Shown: positions 42,588 to 52,130, numbered from the stretch's first letter. The stretch: 64,000 nt of DNA from Rosenbergiella collisarenosi (GCF_018494085.1 NZ_JABBFP010000003.1:248001-312000); one strand, 5' to 3'. The notes: a model not told the origin generated them from the sequence alone. A program made the numbers and translations.

Positions 42588-44315
42588 TTAAGCGCGTCCT
42601 ACGGTTACCCAATTTCCATTTATAAATTTTTGAATATAGCTATAGTAAAATCCTTCGTTATTGTCCCATTCACCCTGTACATCACAACCAATGAAAACGG
42701 CACCTTCAGGAACTATGCTTCTCCCAGTATTCCTGCCGGCGTACAGGTAAGCGATGCCTGATAGTCTAATATCTTGGACACGATTCACCTGTGCATCGTG
42801 ACTCTTGTTCCATGCATCGTTCGCTCTGTTAGTGATGTGCTGAAGCGCTTGTTGTAAGGTAGTAGCGTTCCAAAATGCGCGAAATACACTTCCCCTTCCT
42901 TGAGTTTCTACAATATCCCCATTTGATTGAAGGCTATGACTTTGACCACCGTAGTTGAGAACTACGTTTCCGCCGAAGTACCCACTGCCGTTCGCAACGA
43001 ATTCGCCGTTATTGCGAAACTCAAACCAACCGGTCGCCCCACCATTTGCTACGTGGATCCCCAAGCAATGGTAATGCCCAATATTTTCTAGGTGAAAAAT
43101 ATCAGCTTTCAGGTTTCCATAGCCCGTAACCCTTAAACCATTAGTCTGACGCTGATTATCAAAAACTAACCCTACTCCGGATTTCTCAATATAACTTCGA
43201 CCACTGACGGTGTGAGTTCCCGAAATAGATAGGTCACCTGTTATATTGCCTCCAATCAGGGGGAGATAATTTTTTACATAATCCTGATTGGCGATCGTTA
43301 GGAGTTTCCAACCATTAGTTTTGCTCGAACGAAGACCAATATAAATACGGGCCATATTTGCTTTATCAATAAATAAAACAGTGCAGCTACGTTGTTCGTG
43401 ATCGTTACCTATACATAATGCGTAAAGGTGCCCACCGGTTAAGATATGCGGGACATTTCGGCAGTTACTCACATCAAGCAGAATATGCGCGCCGTTATGA
43501 AACACATAAGTATTAAAATCTATCGAGATCGGCTGACTTTGTTTTAGCCCTAACCCGAAATCTCCCACAGTAAGCACCTGTCCTTTAGCGCTTGTCTCTT
43601 CCGACTCGATTAATTCAGCATCAGCCGCGCTTCCTAGCTGGATATTACCTTTTGGATCGGGTTTCTTGTCATTCACCGATTTGGCCGCTGCATCCGCTAC
43701 GGACTTTACTGAGCTTAATGCTTTAGGCGTAGCGGCTGTTTTATCATCTGCTTCATCGATCGTATTACTCAACTCGACTAAACCGCGTTTGCCTACCTCC
43801 CCTTCTAATACCGCCAGTGCTTCCCTAGCCCTTTGCTGAGTCTCTGGCCCTTGTACAGCTAATTCCTCTAATGCTTGATCAATACGGAGAAATAAACCTT
43901 CACCGGTTGCCACATTCAACGAAATATTCGCCGTCTCGGAAACCGCTAATCGAAACTGAATATGGACACTCACCCCACCCTTAGGCTTTTCTATTGCCGC
44001 GCAATTGGCCAAAGCATAGAGTTCACCACTATTGGTCAATAGCCCAATTTCACGAACGGTAAACCCTCCGATCTCCGGTGGCAAAACAAGCTTGGCCATA
44101 AGTTGCGATTGCTGATCTGAAGACTGCACAAGAGCCGAGATATCTCCTCGGTACTTTTCATTGATAAGTGCGGTCTGTGCTGCATTAGGGGCTATCGCCT
44201 TCCCGCTCGCATCGCCGATGACAAACTGGGTGAGCCGAATTGTTGAGTCACTCGCTAATGCCTCAATTTCGAGCTTTTTCCCTAGGTTAGTAATAATGCT
44301 ATAGAAGTCATCCAT
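42588..44315 (-). CDS. Tail fibre protein (P2 gpH-like)
   Basis: About 575 residues. The N-terminus (MDDFYSIITNLGKKLEIEA ... RLTQFVIGDASGKAIAPNAAQTAL ... EIGLLTNSGELYALANC) is the P2 gpH/DUF3751 attachment domain that joins the baseplate. The middle contains trimerising repeats (LSSVKSVADAAAKSVNDKKPDPKGNIQLGSAA), and the rest is the host-recognition shaft and tip. Start 44315 has AGGAGA upstream and overlaps gpI by 8 bp. The distal part determines host range. Confidence 0.87.
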   Translation of the reverse strand: MDDFYSIITNLGKKLEIEALASDSTIRLTQFVIGDASGKAIAPNAAQTALINEKYRGDISALVQSSDQQSQLMAKLVLPPEIGGFTVREIGLLTNSGELYALANCAAIEKPKGGVSVHIQFRLAVSETANISLNVATGEGLFLRIDQALEELAVQGPETQQRAREALAVLEGEVGKRGLVELSNTIDEADDKTAATPKALSSVKSVADAAAKSVNDKKPDPKGNIQLGSAADAELIESEETSAKGQVLTVGDFGLGLKQSQPISIDFNTYVFHNGAHILLDVSNCRNVPHILTGGHLYALCIGNDHEQRSCTVLFIDKANMARIYIGLRSSKTNGWKLLTIANQDYVKNYLPLIGGNITGDLSISGTHTVSGRSYIEKSGVGLVFDNQRQTNGLRVTGYGNLKADIFHLENIGHYHCLGIHVANGGATGWFEFRNNGEFVANGSGYFGGNVVLNYGGQSHSLQSNGDIVETQGRGSVFRAFWNATTLQQALQHITNRANDAWNKSHDAQVNRVQDIRLSGIAYLYAGRNTGRSIVPEGAVFIGCDVQGEWDNNEGFYYSYIQKFINGNWVTVGRA

Positions 44316-44859
44316 GCGAGTCTCCTGCATAAATATCAATGTCGATATGCGTAGTTACAGCCCCAGAAATATAAAACACCCCCTCGGACCCCACGTCAGT
44401 AATAACGCTAATATTGCTTAAGCTGCTACGCAGATTAGTGGCTCTTTCAGAGAGGCTGTGAATGGTTTCATATAACTCCGCAGTTACTGCTTCAGTGCTA
44501 TACACTTCAATTCGAAATGTGTAGGGAAGTTGTCGTGGTGTATCCTGCCACCATTCTACAATTGTGGTCGGTAGTCCTATGGCACTTAGCGAACGTCTGA
44601 CCGCCCCTGCGGTTCCCCTATGTTGATGAACGTAGGCAGCATCTGCGATAACCTGCCTTTTTTGATGTTCTTCCCAGTTAGGATCCCAATAATCCACCGC
44701 GTATTCCCAAGCGAGCCAAGGCAGTAAATGAGCCGGACAACTGGCTGGATCCTTAGCTTGTTTGATAGGAATTGGAATGGTGAGGATCTGTTCCGCATTT
44801 GCTTGTTCGAGCGCGCGTTCAGTCACTGTCGCATTGGGAGGGAGTAAGGTTTTATACAT
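44308..44859 (-). CDS. Baseplate/tail protein gpI
   Basis: P2 gpI family, 183 residues (LLPPNATVTERALEQANAEQILTIPIPIKQAKDPASCPAHLLPWLAWEYAVDYWDPNW is the family signature). Start 44859 has GAGGTG upstream. It is part of the W-J-I baseplate wedge. Confidence 0.9.
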   Translation of the reverse strand: MYKTLLPPNATVTERALEQANAEQILTIPIPIKQAKDPASCPAHLLPWLAWEYAVDYWDPNWEEHQKRQVIADAAYVHQHRGTAGAVRRSLSAIGLPTTIVEWWQDTPRQLPYTFRIEVYSTEAVTAELYETIHSLSERATNLRSSLSNISVITDVGSEGVFYISGAVTTHIDIDIYAGDSHG

Positions 44860-44866
44860 TAACACC

Positions 44867-45766
44867 TCACGAAGATGATAAATAAATTGCCCGACAATAA
44901 GGAGCCGTACCAAGCTGAGTTTCGTTATCTGAGGTAGGCTGGGTTAGATGAACACGACTCACACCAGGTTGATGTAATGCGCGATAGATACCTGAAAGGG
45001 GGACCACACCACCAATGTGGTGAAGTTTCGCAACATAGCCTTCAAGAGCCTTTTTTGCTGACTCTAAAATTGTCTTGGCATCAGGTCCATCAGGAATATC
45101 GAGCTTCGCTTCGACCTCGAACTCCTCAATATTGGCACTCTTCACCGAAACAAAATCTGTCAGGGGTCTAGTTTCATCTTCATTTAATTTTTGAAGAACC
45201 TTTTCTAATAATTGTGGGGAGGCAACACCGTTACCCGCCCGGGAAAGAACATAAATATCGACTTCTCCTGGCCGGCCATGAACTTTAGGTCCATAAGCTT
45301 CAACATCCAAAATTTCTGGATCGGCTGACTTAGCATAGAAACGGTAGGCATTTCTGGCACCTGCTGTACTCAACTGTGACCACGAAAGCTGTATTTGCGC
45401 TCGATATTCTTCGTCATCTTGCATAACCGCGGCTGTGGGAGGGATAGTATTAAGATCTGCAGGAGTGATAACTTTACGCAACACATTAAATCCAGCCCCT
45501 ATTTGGTCCAAATCAGCTCCCGTTGCACTCGCGAGCAATACTCCTCTGACCGCATCATTAATGCGCTGCAGTATAAGAACCGTTTGATAAGTATTTGCTT
45601 CGCCTTGCTTAAAAACAGGATCTGACTCGACTAATGCATCATAGATGGTATCGAGACTCCGCAATTTATTGAGCCAATTATCGAAAATATGTTGAGCGTC
45701 TGGGATTTGAACCGCATCGGGTACCGGCACGGCGGAAAGATCGATAAGATTAGGACTGATGGCCAT
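44867..45766 (-). CDS. Baseplate wedge protein gpJ
   Basis: P2 gpJ / Mu gp47 family, 299 residues, related to T4 gp6. Family features: ATGADLDQIGAGFNVLRKV, EEYRAQIQLSWSQLSTAGARNAYRFYAKSADPEILDVEAYGP and GEVDIYVLSRAGNG. It forms the ring of the baseplate with gpW and gpI. Overlaps gpW by 17 bp. Confidence 0.92.
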   Translation of the reverse strand: MAISPNLIDLSAVPVPDAVQIPDAQHIFDNWLNKLRSLDTIYDALVESDPVFKQGEANTYQTVLILQRINDAVRGVLLASATGADLDQIGAGFNVLRKVITPADLNTIPPTAAVMQDDEEYRAQIQLSWSQLSTAGARNAYRFYAKSADPEILDVEAYGPKVHGRPGEVDIYVLSRAGNGVASPQLLEKVLQKLNEDETRPLTDFVSVKSANIEEFEVEAKLDIPDGPDAKTILESAKKALEGYVAKLHHIGGVVPLSGIYRALHQPGVSRVHLTQPTSDNETQLGTAPYCRAIYLSSS

Positions 45767-46100
45767 AAATAGTTAACCTCTCAAATACGACCTGCTGGCC
45801 AGTTTCGGTATTAACTCCTTCAACTGTTAAGTCAAAGTGCCCTTCGCTAATGCCTGTTAATTGGATTTTTTTCACACTGAGTCTAGGCTCCCACCTTGCT
45901 AGTGCTGAGGCTGTTGCCGAGATGATTTTGATACGTGTTCTTTCGTCTTGAGGGTTATCTACCAAGTCAATAATGTCAGAGCCATATTCACGCAGTAGAA
46001 CTCGACTATTTTTAGGGGTACTTAGAATATCAATGACTGATTGGCGTAAATGTTCATCCCCCGATAGCCGTTTACCTGTTTTAGCATCGACACCCTGCAT
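45750..46100 (-). CDS. Baseplate wedge protein gpW (T4 gp25-like)
   Basis: A 116-residue GPW/gp25 lysozyme-like fold protein (TPKNSRVLLREYGSDIIDLVDNPQDERTRIKIISATASALARWEPRLSVKKI). It initiates sheath attachment at the baseplate. It follows an intrinsic-terminator-like hairpin located between D and W. Confidence 0.9.
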   Translation of the reverse strand: MQGVDAKTGKRLSGDEHLRQSVIDILSTPKNSRVLLREYGSDIIDLVDNPQDERTRIKIISATASALARWEPRLSVKKIQLTGISEGHFDLTVEGVNTETGQQVVFERLTIYGHQS

Positions 46101-46111
46101 AAATTTTCCTC

Positions 46112-46134
46112 AAAAAAAAACCCGCCAAGGCGGG
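46112..46134 (-). terminator. Terminator-like hairpin between D and W
   Basis: CCCGCC-AA-GGCGGG (46121-46134) directly after the D stop, followed on the minus strand by nine T. Since W-J-I-H follow on the same strand, it must be partial, antiterminated, or bypassed by another promoter. Confidence 0.7.
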
Positions 46135-47256
46135 CTAACTTATCGTTTTACTAAAATAATCAATACCAGTGGTTGTCGTAGGACTCTTCTTAGTCGAGCT
46201 TTTCGACTGTATGTCTTTCACTAACTCAAATACCACCGATAACCCTGTTGAGGACAGACTATAAATTATTGACTGAATAACCCAGGACCTATCTTCTCTT
46301 TCCCCAAAACCTTGAGTCATAACTCGAGCTTCAGCGGTTAACGGCAAATGTGCTGGCCGGCATGGCGCAGAGATACTCATTCGTCGTGCATTACGGTTAA
46401 CTTGCATTTTTTTCGCATTGGCTTGTTGAACAGCTTGAGCGTTGTGGGATTGGGTGTAAGGATTTTCAAGATCGGGCCCTTCATGCTCAGTATGGGTCAG
46501 TACAGTTTTGCCGGTCTTTTCGTCATAGTAATTAACACCGATTTTTCCTTGCTTTGCTTTATCTCCAGCCACTGTGTTACCGGTAGTAGCGCCTCTCTGG
46601 CCCTCACTGTAGCTCCAATGCGTCACTTGGCTGGGGAGCAACGTTATTTCCGGCACGAATTTACCACTGACCGTTAGTGCAGCACCTTGCTCCAGAAACA
46701 ACCAGTAGCCTCCGGTAGTTTTGCTCACAGCGTTATAACTTCGGGCAAGTCTCGTCATGAAATTAGCATCAGATTCCGACACCTGATCAAGATGATGTAT
46801 CGCGATATCCGTTAATTTATGAGTTACTTTAGGAAATAGACCATTGTCGGAGGCGACTGTTTTCACAATGTCGCCTAGCGTGACACTATCCCAACTACGT
46901 GTTTTAGTGTTTTGCACGTCGCCGGCGTGCTTCTGGGAATTCATCGGTGCAGCAGTCGCATAAATCACGATTCTGCGCGGTGGGCCACTGCTCGAGACGC
47001 CACTTACCACGAACCACCCTTTGTTAACTAACTCCCCATTAAATCCGAGGGCCAGCTGCAAGCGCGCACCCTTTATAGGTAAAGTCAGCGATTCAGAGAC
47101 TAGGGTGATCTGCAATTCATCGGCTTTACCCGTAGCACCGCCATTATCGGTTAAGGTTAGCTCCTGCAAACATTGTCTGACTGCAACAGTAATGTCCTTT
47201 CCTTCTGCAGTAATGCTGAACTCCGGTCGGAACTCTTCTTCAATCTTCACTCCCAT
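46135..47256 (-). CDS. Tail hub protein gpD
   Basis: P2 gpD family, 373 residues, related to T4 gp27: the hub joining tube and spike. Recognisable segments are FRPEFSITAEGKDITVAVRQCLQELTLTDNGG, SDANFMTRLARSYNAVSKTTGGYWLFLEQG and the NARRMSISAPCRPAHLPLTAEARVMTQGF region. It overlaps gpX by 10 bp. Confidence 0.9.
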   Translation of the reverse strand: MGVKIEEEFRPEFSITAEGKDITVAVRQCLQELTLTDNGGATGKADELQITLVSESLTLPIKGARLQLALGFNGELVNKGWFVVSGVSSSGPPRRIVIYATAAPMNSQKHAGDVQNTKTRSWDSVTLGDIVKTVASDNGLFPKVTHKLTDIAIHHLDQVSESDANFMTRLARSYNAVSKTTGGYWLFLEQGAALTVSGKFVPEITLLPSQVTHWSYSEGQRGATTGNTVAGDKAKQGKIGVNYYDEKTGKTVLTHTEHEGPDLENPYTQSHNAQAVQQANAKKMQVNRNARRMSISAPCRPAHLPLTAEARVMTQGFGEREDRSWVIQSIIYSLSSTGLSVVFELVKDIQSKSSTKKSPTTTTGIDYFSKTIS

Positions 47257-47462
47257 AACACGAAACTCGGGATAGACGCTTGTGCTGGAAGCTCCGGTAA
47301 TACGACCGATACGCCGGCTGCATAGACTGCGCCTAAATCGGCCAATCCCGGGTTGGCTTGTAAGACTAATACGAGTGTTTTACCAAGATGAACTGAACCG
47401 TATCGCTCGGCACAAATGGCATCTAGCATATCCCCATCACGGGTTTGATAAATCGTCACCAT
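47247..47462 (-). CDS. Tail protein gpX (LysM-like)
   Basis: A 71-residue gpX homologue with the LysM-like pattern YQTRDGDMLDAICAERYGSVHLGKTLVLVLQANPGLADLGAVYAAGVSVVLPEL. Part of the hub; family members sit between U and D as here. Overlaps U and D. Confidence 0.88.
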   Translation of the reverse strand: MVTIYQTRDGDMLDAICAERYGSVHLGKTLVLVLQANPGLADLGAVYAAGVSVVLPELPAQASIPSFVLWE

Positions 47463-47916
47463 AATGTCGAATTCCTATCGAAAAGGTTTTATGTCGCGGA
47501 GCCCCTGCAGGTAAAAATCTTGTGGTACTGTCGCTGAATTTCTCCACTACCCAATATCCGAGAACATCACCGGCTCCGCTGACCAACAATAGCGGTGTAG
47601 CGTTATCTGCAAGCTCGTAGAGATCATCGATTGCGTTCACACCACGGTGAAGAAAAGCATGGGCCTCTCCTTGAAGAGTCACTGTTCGCCGAGTTTTGCC
47701 TGTGTACTGTAAGAGATCTGGGCGCCCTATACGTTCCTGCACACTCCAACGCCAATTGGCCTCGCGCGCTAATTGGTTATAAGTCAGCATATCAATCGAG
47801 AATTCAAAATCACCGAGTAACAACATCACCCTAGAGTGATTACTGGCTCTCGCGCGCTTAGCGGTCATTGCCTGAGATTCAACCGCTGCGGGTACAGAGA
47901 ATCCGCTCATTACCAT
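47437..47916 (-). CDS. Tail protein gpU
   Basis: P2 gpU family, 159 residues (LLGDFEFSIDMLTYNQLAREANWRWSVQERIGRPDLLQYTGKTRRTVTLQGEAH). It acts in tail assembly near the tape measure and hub. The ATG at 47916 overlaps the tape-measure stop; an internal ATG at 47910 is also possible. Confidence 0.88.
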   Translation of the reverse strand: MVMSGFSVPAAVESQAMTAKRARASNHSRVMLLLGDFEFSIDMLTYNQLAREANWRWSVQERIGRPDLLQYTGKTRRTVTLQGEAHAFLHRGVNAIDDLYELADNATPLLLVSGAGDVLGYWVVEKFSDSTTRFLPAGAPRHKTFSIGIRHYGDDLSNP

Positions 47917-49691
47917 AGCTCTCCCTTGTCATACATCGCGTTATTACCGTTAAAAATATCGGCAGCGTTGACTCGATTAACCACTTCGTCAGCGATCGAC
48001 ACACCGGTTTTCTCATCACTGACATTGATTTCAATCTTCAATTCCTGTTTACGTCGATCCGTTATTTCCGTAGTTTTTGGCGCACCCTCTGCTTGAGTAA
48101 TATGCTGCATCAAGATCGCCCAAGAAGCTCTTTCTACTGAGGAAGCATCGTTATCCCCCCCTTGGCGGTTATCTTCAGTAATAGCGGTTTTGTCATGGTG
48201 AGTAGGGAAAGGTGCGGGTGATAATTCAGGTTGAATTAGGGAGGGTTCGCTTAACCAACCGAGGGGTAAAGGCTCACTTTTAGATTTACCATCGATGGAC
48301 TCGAGCAATAGCTGACTTGTGCTCTCTTGGAATTCTCCGTTTTTGAAGGGATTTCGAGTGACTCGCCATCCTGCCTTCTCTTCGGCTCGAGTCCACTGAT
48401 TTGTCAGGGAATCAACCACCTTCGGTGAGTTAATACGTTGAGCAAACCAGTCACCCAACCCTGCCTCTCTGGCTTGAATTTCGGCAATTTTTAATGGAGT
48501 GCCGGTCGCCACTGCTTGCAATAAGCGTTTTTTATTACCTTTATCGTCGGGTAACAACCACGAAAGTTTTTTCGCCGCAGCATAGAGAACTTTACCCACC
48601 AAAAGGACGCCGCTTCCAAATTTCAGCACGCTTGGATACATTTCGTTCTTCATAAAATGAACGATTTTATTGATCCCTCCATTTCGGAACCAATCAGCGA
48701 GATCATCGGTCAGCGCTCTAATTTTTGGTGAAAGCTGATCGCCTAATTGCCCGGATATTTCATCCAATGCCGACGACATCACCGTTTGCAAATTAGATAT
48801 CGCTTGCTGGCCTTCCTGTGCTCCTCGAGTACCGGCCTCGGTGACCATTTGGTAACGTTTTTGCTCCTCCATAACGTCACGATAACTTTTCCCTGACTGC
48901 TTGAGTAGCATGAGGATTTTACTTGCTTCACCACTCAATAGCTTATCGAGGGCAAAGGAGGCGACCATTGGGTCTTCCAACGTCAGTGCGCGCTCGATAA
49001 TTTTATTAAATTGATCCATATCTTTCAGGCCAGCTAAATCGCCTGCTTTAAAGCCTAGTGCCTTAAACGCTTCTTCTAACCCCCTCTGCTTACCGGTCTG
49101 TTTGTACTGCCCCGCTTTTTGCAAATACTCCTCAAACATAGAACCAAAGCTTTCCCCGTTGAGACCATAATCCCGGCCTATTGTGTCCCAGGCATTAAAC
49201 GTTTCAACATCTACACCATAACGCTGAGCAACCCCTGCTCGCTCAGCAGTTTTCGCATTACGTATGGCGGGAGTAATGAGCGTGCCGAGCGCACTTGCAA
49301 TGAGACTACCGCCACCTAATGCTAAACCACTTGGAATAGGAGCGCCTGCCATCCGGCTAGCTCTAGAGAAGAGTCCTTTACCTAAACCTTGAATATGCTT
49401 AAATTGCTCAGCACGTTTTAACTTACGATTAAGAGCCTCTTGAGCTTGCGTTGTTTTCTTGATCTCTTGCGTGACGGTACTGTAGTCCCGTTTGAGTGAG
49501 CTGATATTTTTACCAGCTAGTTTACCTTTTTTGATCTCCGCCGAGAGAGTCTGTTGCTGTTTAGTCAGCTTCTGGGTTTGCTTTTCAACATCCTTGATCC
49601 CTTTATTGATACCTTGAGTAGAGCGTTTCCAACTGCTATCTAGATTTCCACCAAAAGTAATCACGGCCTTAAATTTTTGGTTTAGTGCCAC
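47910..49691 (-). CDS. Tail tape measure protein (gpT-like)
   Basis: 593 residues, starting with GTG at 49691. N-terminal coiled coil (KDVEKQTQKLTKQQQTLSAEIKKGKLAGKNISSLKRDYSTV) and a hydrophobic stretch (IPSGLALGGGSLIASALGTLITPAI), then a long helical part, as in short tape measures of the P2/Mu group. At roughly 0.15 nm per residue it predicts a tail near 90 nm, shorter than that of P2. It overlaps the end of the frameshifted E' frame. Confidence 0.9.
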   Translation of the reverse strand: MALNQKFKAVITFGGNLDSSWKRSTQGINKGIKDVEKQTQKLTKQQQTLSAEIKKGKLAGKNISSLKRDYSTVTQEIKKTTQAQEALNRKLKRAEQFKHIQGLGKGLFSRASRMAGAPIPSGLALGGGSLIASALGTLITPAIRNAKTAERAGVAQRYGVDVETFNAWDTIGRDYGLNGESFGSMFEEYLQKAGQYKQTGKQRGLEEAFKALGFKAGDLAGLKDMDQFNKIIERALTLEDPMVASFALDKLLSGEASKILMLLKQSGKSYRDVMEEQKRYQMVTEAGTRGAQEGQQAISNLQTVMSSALDEISGQLGDQLSPKIRALTDDLADWFRNGGINKIVHFMKNEMYPSVLKFGSGVLLVGKVLYAAAKKLSWLLPDDKGNKKRLLQAVATGTPLKIAEIQAREAGLGDWFAQRINSPKVVDSLTNQWTRAEEKAGWRVTRNPFKNGEFQESTSQLLLESIDGKSKSEPLPLGWLSEPSLIQPELSPAPFPTHHDKTAITEDNRQGGDNDASSVERASWAILMQHITQAEGAPKTTEITDRRKQELKIEINVSDEKTGVSIADEVVNRVNAADIFNGNNAMYDKGELW

Positions 49692-50090
49692 GTTTTATAG
49701 CCTCCACTTCATCTAACAGAATGTCTTTAAAGGTGCTAAAGGGCATTTCAAGATAATCACTCATTGGAAAATGCAAATGCTTGCCTAAGAAGCGGAGTCC
49801 ATTGAGGATCTCTGTTTCGGACGCTTGCTTGGCGGTAGCATAAAAACGTTAAACGCCTCCTCGAGCTGTAAGTAATCGGCTGCCGTTAAGGCATAGATAT
49901 CCTCCTCGTTCATGTTGCATAGCAAGGCCAGCATGCGAGCGTCTTTTTCTCCCTCGCTACCCCGATCTTTCTCACGGAGGATACGGTCACGAACGGTGGG
50001 TTCTCTTAACGCTATTTCGGTTAACTGCGCGCCGTTAGCTAGTGTTAGAGGGGTATACAAGATGATGGTTTGCGAACTACTTGGGTACAT
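49669..50090 (-). CDS. gpE+E' tail assembly chaperone, -1 frameshift product
   Basis: Predicted extended form of gpE. Translating to the slippery stretch GTTTTTA (49847-49841) and shifting -1 continues FYATAKQASETEILNGLRFLGKH and on to the end LLDEVEAIKRGTKPKI before TAA at 49669, giving about 140 residues. The extension is open, gives a sensible helical protein, and matches the E' arrangement of P2-like phages just before the tape measure. It is expected to bind the tape measure while gpE coats it. Confidence 0.78.
49785..50090 (-). CDS. Tail assembly chaperone gpE
   Basis: The unshifted product: 101 residues from ATG 50090 (GGAG upstream), MYPSSSQTIILYTPLTLANGAQLTEIALREPTVRDRILRE..., typical of the gpE/Mu gp41 family with ELREPTVRD-like motif and MLALLCNMNEEDIYALTAADYLQLEEAF. 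An upstream in-frame start at 50102 is less likely. Confidence 0.88.
   Translation of the reverse strand: MYPSSSQTIILYTPLTLANGAQLTEIALREPTVRDRILREKDRGSEGEKDARMLALLCNMNEEDIYALTAADYLQLEEAFNVFMLPPSKRPKQRSSMDSAS
49841..49847 (-). other. Programmed -1 frameshift site (E/E')
   Basis: GTTTTTA, read as GTT TTT A.. in the zero frame. A single Phe-tRNA can slip from TTT to TTT one base back. It is not a textbook X-XXY-YYZ heptamer, so efficiency may be low, as wanted for a minor product. Confidence 0.65.
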
Positions 50091-50103
50091 AATCAGCTCC
50101 AAT

Positions 50104-50125
50104 AAAAAACGGCCCTCAGGCCGTT
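50104..50125 (-). terminator. Terminator-like hairpin between tube (FII) and gpE
   Basis: AACGGCC-CTCA-GGCCGTT (50108-50125) 20 bp after the FII stop, with six T following on the minus strand. It separates the abundant sheath/tube proteins from the scarce chaperone and tape measure. Confidence 0.75.
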
Positions 50126-50144
50126 AGTGATATGAATGACTTAG

Positions 50145-50651
50145 TTAAAGACGAATTTTAGTGGCCAGCCCGCTTAGCTGATCCACGCCGTTGATCCGAC
50201 GAATAAACCGCTCAGTGTCTATTTCGATAAGCGCTCGTCCTTCCAGCATCTGTTTGTAGTAGTTGAGTGCTATATCTACTGTAACCGAGACTTCTGACAA
50301 TGATTCTCCGGAGCGAGCATCTCGAGTCACTTTCGAGATAAATCCTTCGAGTTCCTCAGTAGTGCCCAACGCGGTACCATTACTCATGTATCCCTCGTAG
50401 GCGGTAAAGCGTGACTTTTGACCCGTAACACATCCCAGTTGCGCGAGCATATCTGTGTCAATGCCCCAGAATTTGACCTGGCAGGTTAACGCCTCCATGC
50501 CATCATCTACCGGCGTAGGGGCATCTTGTGCCCCGCTGCGAAGGTTTGCGACCTGAATACTCAACTCGGGTGGAGTGTATTCATGTGCTCCTTGAATACG
50601 TATGCCCTTTGCGAAAAAGGTCCAGGTACGTAACGTGCTTTTGCTTCCCAT
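50145..50651 (-). CDS. Tail tube protein gpFII
   Basis: 168-residue P2 FII family tube subunit (MGSKSTLRTWTFFAKGIRIQGAHEYTPPELSIQVANLRSGAQDAPTPVDDGMEALTCQVKFWG). It polymerises as hexameric rings around the tape measure. Its start overlaps the sheath stop by one base, so both are made from one message. Confidence 0.92.
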   Translation of the reverse strand: MGSKSTLRTWTFFAKGIRIQGAHEYTPPELSIQVANLRSGAQDAPTPVDDGMEALTCQVKFWGIDTDMLAQLGCVTGQKSRFTAYEGYMSNGTALGTTEELEGFISKVTRDARSGESLSEVSVTVDIALNYYKQMLEGRALIEIDTERFIRRINGVDQLSGLATKIRL

Positions 50652-52114
50652 CAGCTGGTCATCTCCTCAATGGCATAATCCTTATTGACGCGAACACGTA
50701 AGGTTATACGCTCCGTCGGCGATTTCGGACCAAAGTCATAATTGATATACAGTTGGCCAGCCGCGAGAGATTCTCGGGTATTCAGCTCTTCATCGAGCCA
50801 AGCTTCACCCCCAAAAATAGCTTTTAGCCCAATGAGCTGGCGCATATAAGCGTTGATGGTCCCAATGATATCCTCTGCGATATCGCGATCGAGGGGTCTG
50901 TCGCTGTACAACAATACCGTTTCTTGAATGCTGTCTTCTATGACATCAGCTGAACGGCGCACTGATTCAAATCGCCATTGCGGATCAACGGTACAGAGCC
51001 GGTTACCCCAATGTTTGAATCCGTTACGGCGTATGATGGTACTGATGTTTTCCATATTCAGAAGATTGGCTTGGCAATTGGGCTCCCCTAGAATAAATTC
51101 ATCAGCCTGCTCGACCCCGATAATGTTGTAGATATCTTGGTTTGATTTACTCCACCACCAGCCCTTTTCAACATCAATCCTCGCGCGTAAACCTGCTGCT
51201 CGTGCTGAATAAGGCATATAGCGATTCTCACCATTCTTATCGGTGACAAATACTCTGGGGCGGAGTAATTCCACGCGCGCGCCGTATAACTGGCGACGTT
51301 GTACGACTTCTTGTGCCGATACCATTGAGGCGCAATCCACATAAGCGACCGCACGCAGTTTATTCGCCTGAGCCTCGAGCTCCTTACCCACTGCATCGTC
51401 TTCGCTAAAGCCGGTGGCAATCAGTACCCTAGGTGTTAAGTCCGTCACTGATGCACTCTGGCTCCATACTCTCATCCCATTAAGTATTGCGGCGCGTTGT
51501 CTCGATTTATCATTGTCCTGCTCGACACGCACTACAATCGTTAACGCAGCCCGTTGATCGTTAATATCCATTAGGGCTTGTTTCAGTGTTCCCGACTCTC
51601 CCAGTCGATGTAATTGATTTGTGCCTACCATAACGACTGCCGTATTTAACGGATAAGGTTCATCCTCTCCGCCGCTAAGTTCAACACTAAAGGGGATCAC
51701 TACTCCCTGCCCGTTAGTAGGTAATAGGCGTATTTTGCTATGCGCCAGCTGAGCGACCAGCGCTACGACTTCGTAAGCCTTAGCCGTCACCACACCCTCG
51801 GCATCACATCCTAGCGTCAGTGTGAGGATCCCTGAGTGATAATCTGCCGACGATTCGATCGGTTCAGACATATTGTTGTCAGGTACGGCGGCTACGGCGA
51901 TCACTTTGTACTGATTACCAATACGCCCAGGCTGATCCGCTTCAAATGACAATAGGTTATCAAGGAGTTCCGTTCCCACAGTGATCCGTGCGCAGGTCCC
52001 GAATGAGGCATCGGGGGCTGTGCCGACTAAGCCAATCACTGCCGTTTTTATTGTGGTAACCGCCATAGTACCGGCAGTGAGCTCAATGGTTTCAACACCA
52101 TGAAGTTCTGACAT
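50651..52114 (-). CDS. Contractile tail sheath protein gpFI
   Basis: 487 residues, P2 FI/Mu L-type sheath. Typical segments: GVETIELTAGTMAVTTIKTAVIGLVGTAPDAS near the N-terminus, then GFKHWGNRLCTVDPQWRFESVRRSADVIEDSI and TIRRNGF, with the C-terminal NYDFGPKSPTERITLRVRVNKDYA. Start 52114 has GGAG upstream. Flanked upstream by a hairpin after V. Confidence 0.93.
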   Translation of the reverse strand: MSELHGVETIELTAGTMAVTTIKTAVIGLVGTAPDASFGTCARITVGTELLDNLLSFEADQPGRIGNQYKVIAVAAVPDNNMSEPIESSADYHSGILTLTLGCDAEGVVTAKAYEVVALVAQLAHSKIRLLPTNGQGVVIPFSVELSGGEDEPYPLNTAVVMVGTNQLHRLGESGTLKQALMDINDQRAALTIVVRVEQDNDKSRQRAAILNGMRVWSQSASVTDLTPRVLIATGFSEDDAVGKELEAQANKLRAVAYVDCASMVSAQEVVQRRQLYGARVELLRPRVFVTDKNGENRYMPYSARAAGLRARIDVEKGWWWSKSNQDIYNIIGVEQADEFILGEPNCQANLLNMENISTIIRRNGFKHWGNRLCTVDPQWRFESVRRSADVIEDSIQETVLLYSDRPLDRDIAEDIIGTINAYMRQLIGLKAIFGGEAWLDEELNTRESLAAGQLYINYDFGPKSPTERITLRVRVNKDYAIEEMTS

Positions 52115-52130
52115 AATTTCTCCAGGCATA

